Shown here piece after piece: positions 13,862 to 18,242 of a DNA stretch of 18,242 bases. Source of the stretch: DATAQC01 sp046263055 (GTDB lineage Bacteria; Actinomycetota; Acidimicrobiia; Acidimicrobiales; AC-14). The position numbers were made by a program, and so were the translations under genes. The notes under the pieces are model-generated. The model did not search any database and was not told the DNA's origin. It was given only the letters and a program-made list of their open reading frames with translations. The stretch is taken from positions 1-18,242 of the forward strand of contig JBHELO010000023.1 in assembly GCA_046263055.1 (NCBI GenBank), in the 5' to 3' direction. Positions within the stretch are counted from its first letter, which is position 1. Each line of letters starts with the position of its first letter.

Positions 13862-14626
13862 GCCTTCCTCCTCTGGGCCTGCCTCCTTGGGGCCTTCCTC
13901 CTTGGTGACCCGCGTCCCCGGCTCCCAGGTGAAGCTCGACCGGACGTGGAGGGGGACGTCGTGGTTGCGGGCGAACTCCACCGAGCGCAGCGCCAGCACC
14001 CGCCCGCCGGTGGCCGCCATCTCCAGCATCTCCTGGTAGGACACCTGGCGCAGCAGGCGGGCGCGGGGGACCACCCGGGGGTCGGCCGAGTAGATCCCGG
14101 CCACGTCGGTGTAGATCTCACAGGCGTCGGCTCCCATGGCCGCGGCCAGGGCGACGGCGGTCGTGTCGGAGCCACCCCGGCCCAGGGTCGTGATGTCCCT
14201 TCCACGGGACACGCCCTGGAAGCCGGCCACCACCACCACCTGCCCGGCGTCCAGCGCCTCCCGGAGGCGGTCGGCCCGGACCTCGAGGATCTTGGCCCGG
14301 CCGTGGGCGGAGTCGGTGACGATGCCCGCCTGGCTCCCGGTGAAGGAGGCCGACGGCACGCCCCGGTCCCAGGTGGCGATGCACAGCAGGGCCATGGCGA
14401 TGCGCTCGCCCGCCGTCTGGAGCATGTCCAGCTCCCGTCCCGGCGGCGAGGGCGACACCTCGTGGGCCAGGCGCAGGAGGTCGTCGGTGGTCTTGCCCAT
14501 GGCGCTGACCACCACCACGACCCGGTGGCCCTCGTCACGGGTGCGCACCACGTGCTCGGCCACCGCCCGGATGCGGTCGGCGTCGGCCACCGAGGTCCCA
14601 CCGAACTTCTGGACGACGAGGCTCAC
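13370..14626 (-). CDS. lysC: Aspartokinase
   Basis: A 418-residue enzyme that phosphorylates L-aspartate with ATP, the first step of the aspartate family pathway. The amino-acid kinase domain (about 1-235) starts VVQKFGGTSVADADRI and holds SAMGKTTDDLL, TGSQAGIVTD, GFQGVSRGRDITTLGRGGSD and YTDVAGIYSADPR. Two ACT domains follow: ITVERVPDRPGIAARLFRAL and VSLVGAGMKTHPGVAAAMFE, with NIEMISTSSIRISCVV. They should confer feedback inhibition by lysine and/or threonine. Between kinase and ACT parts lies a Glu-rich linker (VTKEEGPKEAGPEEEG) whose DNA carries an internal ribosome binding site and ATG for a beta subunit (separate entry). GTG 14626 is chosen because it starts immediately before the conserved KFGGTS. 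It is 20 nt downstream of the small AbrB-like gene. Confidence 0.97.
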   Translation of the reverse strand: MSLVVQKFGGTSVADADRIRAVAEHVVRTRDEGHRVVVVVSAMGKTTDDLLRLAHEVSPSPPGRELDMLQTAGERIAMALLCIATWDRGVPSASFTGSQAGIVTDSAHGRAKILEVRADRLREALDAGQVVVVAGFQGVSRGRDITTLGRGGSDTTAVALAAAMGADACEIYTDVAGIYSADPRVVPRARLLRQVSYQEMLEMAATGGRVLALRSVEFARNHDVPLHVRSSFTWEPGTRVTKEEGPKEAGPEEEGMEQAIISAVTHDVSEAKITVERVPDRPGIAARLFRALADEAVNVDMIEQNVSVHGATDISYTVPLADLPTALKVTEAMAAEIGADRVTHDAEIARVSLVGAGMKTHPGVAAAMFEALADAGINIEMISTSSIRISCVVRSADVEGGVRALHSAFGLDLPDEPG

Positions 14627-14645
14627 GAGGCGGCGGGCTGGGAGG

Positions 14646-14924
14646 TCAGGAGTCGTCGGCGAACCGACTGAACGATCCCCGATCCCCAAGGCCGATCCGG
14701 TCGCCGGTGCGGGCGGCCTCCAGCGACGCCCGGAGCTGCGGATCTCGGAGCGCGGCCAGCTCGAGCGCGGTCACGGTGACGGCCGGAGTGAAGACGAGGG
14801 TGCCATCGTCGAACTCCTCGACCAGGTAGCGCCGATCCTGCTTGCGCCCCACCTTGGCCAGGCTCGTCCGCCGGCGTTCGTCGACCACGATCTCCTTGGC
14901 TTCCCGGGCGGGGCTGTGGGCCAT
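14646..14924 (-). CDS. Small AbrB-like protein, possible antitoxin
   Basis: A 92-residue protein, ATG start at 14922-14924. The N-terminal part (KEIVVDERRRTSLAKVG, then YLVEEFDDGTLVFTPAVTVT) has the short beta-hairpin pattern of AbrB/MazE-type swapped-hairpin proteins. The C-terminal part (LELAALRDPQLRASLEAAR) is helical, as expected for a toxin-binding segment. It is divergent from a small toxin-like gene across an 85-nt intergenic region, and 20 nt upstream of lysC on the same strand, so lysC may be read from its promoter. No ribosome binding site is seen; the start lies 9 nt after a TAAGGT box. The family assignment is by pattern only. It might instead be a local regulator of the lysC-asd transcript. 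Confidence 0.65.
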   Translation of the reverse strand: MAHSPAREAKEIVVDERRRTSLAKVGRKQDRRYLVEEFDDGTLVFTPAVTVTALELAALRDPQLRASLEAARTGDRIGLGDRGSFSRFADDS

Positions 14925-14933
14925 CGCGCGGTC

Positions 14934-14964
14934 ACCTTAGTACCGACCGTCGAGCCCGTGTCAA
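14934..14964 (-). promoter_or_regulatory. Promoter of the AbrB-like/lysC transcript
   Basis: On the minus strand a perfect TTGACA -35 (14964-14959) is followed by TACTAA after 16 nt (14942-14937) and TAAGGT after 19 nt (14939-14934). The ATG of the AbrB-like gene is 9 nt beyond TAAGGT, so the transcript would be leaderless or nearly so. The -35 is convincing; which -10 is used is uncertain. Confidence 0.55.
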
Positions 14965-14970
14965 TTGCCA
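14959..14970. promoter_or_regulatory. Imperfect palindrome between divergent promoters, possible operator
   Basis: TGTCAATTGCCA matches its own reverse complement at 10 of 12 positions. It covers the TTGACA of the minus promoter and ends 4 nt from the -35 of the plus promoter. A protein bound here could control both directions, as in autoregulated toxin-antitoxin loci. Confidence 0.4.
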
Positions 14971-14973
14971 TCT

Positions 14974-15002
14974 TTGGTCATCGCCACCACTGAAGGTAGG
15001 CT
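14974..15002 (+). promoter_or_regulatory. Promoter of the toxin-like gene
   Basis: TTGGTC (14974-14979), a 17-nt spacer and TAGGCT (14997-15002). The GTG start at 15010 is 7 nt after the -10 box, which is where transcription should begin, so the mRNA is predicted to be leaderless. Confidence 0.55.
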
Positions 15003-15009
15003 TCCCACC

Positions 15010-15291
15010 GTGAGCGACACCTTGTTGTGGTGGCCCGACGCCGACGGGTACATGCAACGGCTGGAAGGAGACCCGTCGCTCGACCGTGCGCTGGCCGCCG
15101 TACGGCGGACGCTCGGCCGGCTGGAGACCACGCCGTTCGACCTGCGCCTCCGAACCCGCCAGTTCGTCACCGACCAGCTCCGTCACATCCACGCCACGCC
15201 GACCGGCCACGGGGACTGGTACGTCTTCTGGCAGGACGGTCTCGACCCCGAAACGGTCGAGATCGTCCAGATCGCGGAACTGACCATCTGA
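15010..15291 (+). CDS. Small toxin-like protein (RelE/ParE-like pattern)
   Basis: A 93-residue protein starting at GTG 15010 (VSDTLLWWPDADGYMQRLEG). An N-terminal helical half (YMQRLEGDPSLDRALAAVRR, LRTRQFVTDQLRH) is followed by IHATPTGHGDWYVFWQDG and a final strand TVEIVQIAELTI. Small size, helices followed by antiparallel strands with a 'W-Y-(V/I)-x-W' strand and a terminal '(V/I)-x-I-x-x-I' strand recall RelE/ParE-fold toxins, but no residue proves it. A TTG at 14965 would extend the protein by 15 residues through the promoter and is less likely. It is divergent from the AbrB-like gene. Most type II toxin-antitoxin pairs are co-directional, so the pairing is an inference. Confidence 0.7.
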   Translation: MSDTLLWWPDADGYMQRLEGDPSLDRALAAVRRTLGRLETTPFDLRLRTRQFVTDQLRHIHATPTGHGDWYVFWQDGLDPETVEIVQIAELTI

Positions 15292-15328
15292 CCGCTCAGG
15301 GCTGTGAGGCGCCGATGAAGGTGGGCGG

Positions 15329-15342
15329 TAGCGTGGGCAGCC
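15329..15342 (+). promoter_or_regulatory. -10 box of a predicted leaderless cyclophilin transcript
   Basis: TAGCGT (15329-15334) is followed by 8 nt and the GTG start at 15343. There is no ribosome binding site and no clear -35. The same TAGCGT-N8-start layout occurs before the S51 peptidase gene. Confidence 0.4.
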
Positions 15343-16188
15343 GTGGTCACGTCCAAGCAGAAGCCCAGGTCCCGCCCGGCCAAGAAGCGGCCCGTCCCGC
15401 CCAACCGCCAGGCCCGGGAGGCGGCCTCCGCCGCCGCCGCCCGCAGGCGGGGCCGGCGCAACCGGGTCGTCGTCGCCGGCTTCCTGGCCATCGTGCTGAT
15501 CGGGGGCATCGCCATCCTGGTGGGCGGGGGCGGCACCACCACGGTGTCCACCGGGCCCACCACCACCGCCGCTCCCACCCCCGTGTCGCTGCCCAAGCCC
15601 CCCGACGGGGCCACCATCACCGGGGACACGCCCTGCCCCAAGCCCGACGGCACGTCGCCCCGGACGCTCCACTTCGCCAAGCCCCCGCCGTCGTGCATCT
15701 CCCCGGCCCGCACCTACACGGCGGACATCCGCACCAGCATGGGAACGATCACCGTCGCCCTCGACCCCAAGGACGCGCCCACCGCGGTCAACAACTTCGT
15801 GGTGCTGGCCCGCTACCACTACTTCGACGGCATCGCCTTCCACCGCATCATCCCCGGGTTCGTGATCCAGGGTGGTGATCCGCTGGAGACGGGCCTGGGC
15901 AGCCCCGGCTACAAGTTCGACGACGAGCTGCCCAAGGGAGCGGCGGCCAGCTACAAGGTGGGGTCGCTGGCCATGGCCAACTCCGGGCCCAACACCAACG
16001 GCAGCCAGTTCTTCATCGTCAGCGGGGACACCGGCGCCCAGCTCCAGGCCCTGTACTCCCTCTTCGGGCAGGCCACGCCCGAGAGCCTCGACGTCATCAA
16101 GAAGATCGACGCCGCCGGGTCCGCCGACCAGTCGGGCGCGCCGACCGCCGTCGTCACCATCGAGTCCGTCACCATCAAGGAGTCCTGA
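15343..16188 (+). CDS. Membrane-anchored cyclophilin-type peptidyl-prolyl isomerase
   Basis: A 281-residue protein. A basic N-terminal region (1-41; Lys/Arg/Pro-rich) precedes one TM helix, VVVAGFLAIVLIGGIAILVG (42-61), then a Thr/Pro-rich stalk and an extracytoplasmic cyclophilin domain. The domain shows the core VNNFVVLARYHYFDGIAFHR with catalytic R168, FHRIIPGFVIQGGDP, and GSLAMANSGPNTNGSQFFIV. The usual Trp near LFG is replaced (QALYSLFG). Two Cys, C98 and C118, flank a short segment before the domain and could form a disulfide outside the cell. GTG 15343 is the only start before an in-frame stop at 15327-15329. It would assist folding of exported proteins. The second cyclophilin follows after 3 nt. 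Confidence 0.93.
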   Translation: MVTSKQKPRSRPAKKRPVPPNRQAREAASAAAARRRGRRNRVVVAGFLAIVLIGGIAILVGGGGTTTVSTGPTTTAAPTPVSLPKPPDGATITGDTPCPKPDGTSPRTLHFAKPPPSCISPARTYTADIRTSMGTITVALDPKDAPTAVNNFVVLARYHYFDGIAFHRIIPGFVIQGGDPLETGLGSPGYKFDDELPKGAAASYKVGSLAMANSGPNTNGSQFFIVSGDTGAQLQALYSLFGQATPESLDVIKKIDAAGSADQSGAPTAVVTIESVTIKES

Positions 16189-16431
16189 CCCTTGCCCACC
16201 GAATGCCCGGCAGCCGACGGGTCCAGCCCCAAGCGCCAGCGCTTCGACGGACCGCCCCCGATGTGCATCGACCCGGCCCGTACCTATGGCGCCACCATGG
16301 CCACCTCCAAGGGAACGATGACGATCGCCCTCGATCCGGTGGCGGCGCCCACCACGGTCAACAACTTCGTGGTGCTGGCCCGCTATCACTACTTCGACGG
16401 GATCGCCTTCCACCGCATCATCCCCGGGTTC
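15787..16431 (+). repeat. 75-bp near-identical direct repeat in the two cyclophilin genes
   Basis: 15787-15861 and 16357-16431 differ at only two positions (TAC/TAT and GGC/GGG), both silent, although the flanking coding sequence is clearly diverged. They encode the VNNFVVLARYHYFDG to FHRIIPGF core. This suggests recent gene conversion or strong constraint. Confidence 0.85.
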
Positions 16432-16743
16432 ATGCTCCAGGGCGGTGACCCCGAGGGAAGCGGGCGGGGCGGCCCGGGCTACCGCTTCGCCGACGAGCTG
16501 CCCCGACCCGGCCGCTACGAGCTGGGGTCGCTGGCCATGGCCAACGCCGGGCCCGACACCAACGGCAGCCAGTTCTTCGTGGTCAGCGGCCCCGACGGCA
16601 TGCGCCTGCCGCCCCAGTACTCGCTGTTCGGCAAAGTGGTGGCCGGACTCGACGTGGTGGCCGCCATCGACTCCGTCGGCACCCGCTCGGGCCAACCTCG
16701 CGAGCAGGTGGTCATCGAGTCGGTGACGATCACCGAGAGCTGA
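16192..16743 (+). CDS. Soluble cyclophilin-type peptidyl-prolyl isomerase (tandem paralogue)
   Basis: A 183-residue cyclophilin without signal peptide or TM helix, so predicted cytoplasmic. Core motifs are VNNFVVLARYHYFDG, IAFHRIIPGFMLQGGDP with catalytic R75, GSLAMANAGPDTNGSQFFVV and YSLFGKVVAGLDVV. The unusual start TTG 16192 is supported by AAGGAG at 16178-16183 (8-nt spacing) and by homology: residues 5-25 (C-x19-C before DPARTY) align with C98-C118 of the upstream paralogue at identical spacing. An ATG at 16261 would cut that region off. It lies 3 nt after the upstream gene, so the two are co-translated. It arose by tandem duplication with loss or gain of the membrane anchor. Confidence 0.92.
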   Translation: MPTECPAADGSSPKRQRFDGPPPMCIDPARTYGATMATSKGTMTIALDPVAAPTTVNNFVVLARYHYFDGIAFHRIIPGFMLQGGDPEGSGRGGPGYRFADELPRPGRYELGSLAMANAGPDTNGSQFFVVSGPDGMRLPPQYSLFGKVVAGLDVVAAIDSVGTRSGQPREQVVIESVTITES

Positions 16744-16764
16744 CCGGACGCCTGGCGGGCCCGG

Positions 16765-16781
16765 CCCGGCCTCAGGCCGGG
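16765..16781. terminator. Hairpin between convergent cyclophilin and S51 peptidase genes
   Basis: CCCGGCCT-C-AGGCCGGG is a perfect inverted repeat with 8-nt arms. It lies 22 nt after the cyclophilin stop and overlaps the peptidase stop codon. A real loop would need two or three inner pairs opened. No T-run. The convergent position supports a shared terminator. Confidence 0.4.
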
Positions 16782-17437
16782 AGGGCCTCCAGCCCGCCCT
16801 GGCGGCCGTCCACGAACACCACCGCCGAGCCCGCCCCCTCCACCGACCACGAGCCCGAGGGCTGGCGGATGACAGCCGTCTGCTCGTCGATGGCGACGAT
16901 GGGAAGCCGGGGCGGGGCCAGCTCCACCGTGCGTTTGGCCTTCTCCTCCGACCACGTGTCGTGGTGGGGGATCACCGCCAGCTGGGGCAGCAGGCCCAGG
17001 CCCAGGGTGAAGGCGCCGCCCCGGGGATCCACCATCGGGTCACAGAGCACCATGGCGCCGGCCGAAGAGCCGGCCAGGACCGCCCCGTCCTGCCAGGCGG
17101 CCACCAGGGCGTCCCAAAGGGGGGAGTCCTTGAGCACCGACCGCAGGTGCATGGGCGAGCCCCCGCTCAGGTAGACGAAGCGGCTGGCCCGTACGGCGGC
17201 GGCCATGGCCGGGTCCTCGGCCTCCCGGCGGTGCAGCACCATGAGGCCGGTGACGGAGGCGCCCAGGCCCGCGAACCAGCGCCGGGCCCACTCCACCGCC
17301 TTGTCGGGGTGCTCGTAGGCGGCGGCGGTGGGGAGCACCAGGACCTCGCTGCTGTCCGCTTGGTCGAGCAGGGCACGGTCGAAGGTGCAGCCCTCGCGCC
17401 ACTCGCCTCCTCCCACCAGCGCCAGCGGTCCGGGCAT
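16772..17437 (-). CDS. Peptidase S51 family protein (peptidase E/cyanophycinase-like)
   Basis: A 221-residue serine hydrolase with class-I glutamine-amidotransferase-like fold. It begins PGPLALVGGGEW, typical of the family. The nucleophile Ser125 is in LAGSSAGAMVL, preceded by FVYLSGGSPMHL. PHHDTWSEEK supplies the likely catalytic His (158/159), and AIDEQTAV is the conserved 'G/A-I-D-E-x-T-A' segment. Peptidase E cleaves Asp-X dipeptides and cyanophycinase cleaves Asp-Arg polymers; the sequence does not settle which, and no cyanophycin synthetase gene is nearby. ATG 17435-17437 is preferred to longer versions because it begins at the family start and lies 8 nt after TAGCGT (17451-17446), which suggests a leaderless mRNA. 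Confidence 0.88.
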   Translation of the reverse strand: MPGPLALVGGGEWREGCTFDRALLDQADSSEVLVLPTAAAYEHPDKAVEWARRWFAGLGASVTGLMVLHRREAEDPAMAAAVRASRFVYLSGGSPMHLRSVLKDSPLWDALVAAWQDGAVLAGSSAGAMVLCDPMVDPRGGAFTLGLGLLPQLAVIPHHDTWSEEKAKRTVELAPPRLPIVAIDEQTAVIRQPSGSWSVEGAGSAVVFVDGRQGGLEALPA

Positions 17438-17451
17438 GGCCGCCGACGCTA
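17438..17451 (-). promoter_or_regulatory. -10 box of a predicted leaderless S51 peptidase transcript
   Basis: On the minus strand TAGCGT (17451-17446) is followed by 8 nt and the ATG. There is no ribosome binding site and no good -35. The layout is identical to that upstream of the membrane cyclophilin gene. Confidence 0.4.
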
Positions 17452-17495
17452 CCCGCGTCCGGCCGACGCGCCGCGAGGCATGTGCGCCACGTCCC

Positions 17496-18242
17496 TCAGC
17501 GGGCCGATGGCCCGACACCGGCCGGACGTGGGCGGATGGCGAAGCAGCGGTCGGCCAGGGTGCCGAACGAGTAGGCCGGGTACAGGCCGCCGAACATGGC
17601 CCGGGTGCGCTCCGACCAGTCGAGGGCCTCGGGCGCGGAGATGCGGTGGAAGACCTGGAGGATGCCGCCCTCGAACACCCGGTACTCGGCCCACCCCCCG
17701 GGGAAGTCCTTGGTCGAGGAGACCTCGACCCACGGGACGTCGCCGGTCTCGCTCAGGCGGCGCACGCGGTTGCGATGGCTGTGGCCCGCGAAGTACCCGA
17801 CCAGGGCGGGCCGCCGGGCCACCACCTCGACCAGGCGCCGGGTGTCGTCGGGAGTGATGCCGAAGCTGTCGCTGCCACCATCGGCGAGGGGATGGTGGCC
17901 GAACACGAGCACGGGGCGATCGGCGCCGGCACCGAGGTCGTCCAGCCACTCGAGCTGAGCCTGCCCGAGCGCTCCGCCGGCCCGGCCCGCGACCGGCGTC
18001 TCCAGCAGGGCGAGCACGACGCCGGGCAGATCGACGGTGGTGGGCCCGCGCCCGGCGACGGCCCCGTCGACCAGCACGTCGTGGTTGCCTCGCACCCAGT
18101 GCAGGCGGCGGCCGAACGCACCCTGGTAGCAGTCCAGGAAGGCGTCGAACTCGTCGGTACGCCCGGTCGAGGTCAGGTCACCCTTGGCCACCACCGCGTC
18201 AGGATTGACGGTGGCGATCTCGGCGATGGCCGCGCTGCTCAT
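17496..18242 (-). CDS. Calcineurin-like metallophosphoesterase, N-terminus beyond window
   Basis: At least 248 residues, running off the right edge. Visible metal-binding motifs are GDLTSTG (Asp ligand), RGNHDVLVDG (the GNHD motif), VFGHHPLADGGSD (GHHP) and FAGHSHRNRV (GHSH). The first motif of the fold (D-x-H) would lie upstream and is missing, so the Met at the extreme edge (18240-18242) is probably internal. The order and spacing resemble CpdA/Icc-type or purple-acid-like phosphodiesterases, which hydrolyse phosphomono- or diesters such as cyclic nucleotides; the substrate here is unknown. No TM helix is seen in the visible part. It ends 58 nt before the S51 peptidase gene on the same strand. 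Confidence 0.9.
   Translation of the reverse strand: MSSAAIAEIATVNPDAVVAKGDLTSTGRTDEFDAFLDCYQGAFGRRLHWVRGNHDVLVDGAVAGRGPTTVDLPGVVLALLETPVAGRAGGALGQAQLEWLDDLGAGADRPVLVFGHHPLADGGSDSFGITPDDTRRLVEVVARRPALVGYFAGHSHRNRVRRLSETGDVPWVEVSSTKDFPGGWAEYRVFEGGILQVFHRISAPEALDWSERTRAMFGGLYPAYSFGTLADRCFAIRPRPAGVGPSAR

Overview
The window is a very GC-rich bacterial chromosome segment with many GTG/TTG starts, tight start/stop overlaps and several start codons that sit just downstream of a -10-like box with no ribosome binding site. These traits, together with an aspartokinase/aspartate-semialdehyde dehydrogenase pair and a Rox-like flavin monooxygenase, fit a high-GC actinobacterium. An Acidimicrobiia-like lineage is my inference; there is no rRNA or other marker to prove it. 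Apart from one small toxin-antitoxin-like pair and one damaged-looking gene, I see no mobile element, CRISPR array, tRNA or rRNA.

Layout. 1-487 (-): 5' part of a secreted BNR/sialidase-like repeat protein. 967-2433 (-): Rox-like FAD aromatic hydroxylase. 3093-4157 (+): protealysin-type M4 metallopeptidase, followed by a strong hairpin. 4236-5060 (+): a regulator-type helical-repeat protein whose reading frame appears shifted over about 200 nt. 5210-7094 (+): GT4 glycosyltransferase and an overlapping SAM methyltransferase. 7194-11798 (-): a seven-gene cation/proton antiporter operon, each gene overlapping or almost touching the next. 11920-14924 (-): in transcription order, a small AbrB-like protein, lysC, asd and a Cys-rich two-TM membrane protein, with only short gaps, running into the antiporter operon. 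15010-16743 (+): a small toxin-like protein divergent from the AbrB-like gene, then two tandem cyclophilins. 16772-17437 (-): S51-family peptidase. 17496-18242 (-): calcineurin-like metallophosphoesterase, cut by the right edge.

The most notable system is the antiporter operon. Its order (E, F, G, MbhD-like, MbhE-like fused to B, C, D) lacks the large MnhA subunit and its NuoL-like domain. It matches the order of the antiporter half of archaeal membrane-bound hydrogenase (mbhA-H). No hydrogenase or other redox module follows: the operon ends against a convergent methyltransferase gene. Also notable are an internal ribosome binding site and ATG in lysC, predicted to give a separate regulatory beta subunit, and a compact divergent promoter with an imperfect palindrome between the two toxin-antitoxin-like genes.

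The lysine/threonine-branch genes lysC and asd make aspartate semialdehyde. The antiporter should serve Na+/H+ homeostasis or couple to an unseen partner. The remaining genes look like independent housekeeping or secretion functions.
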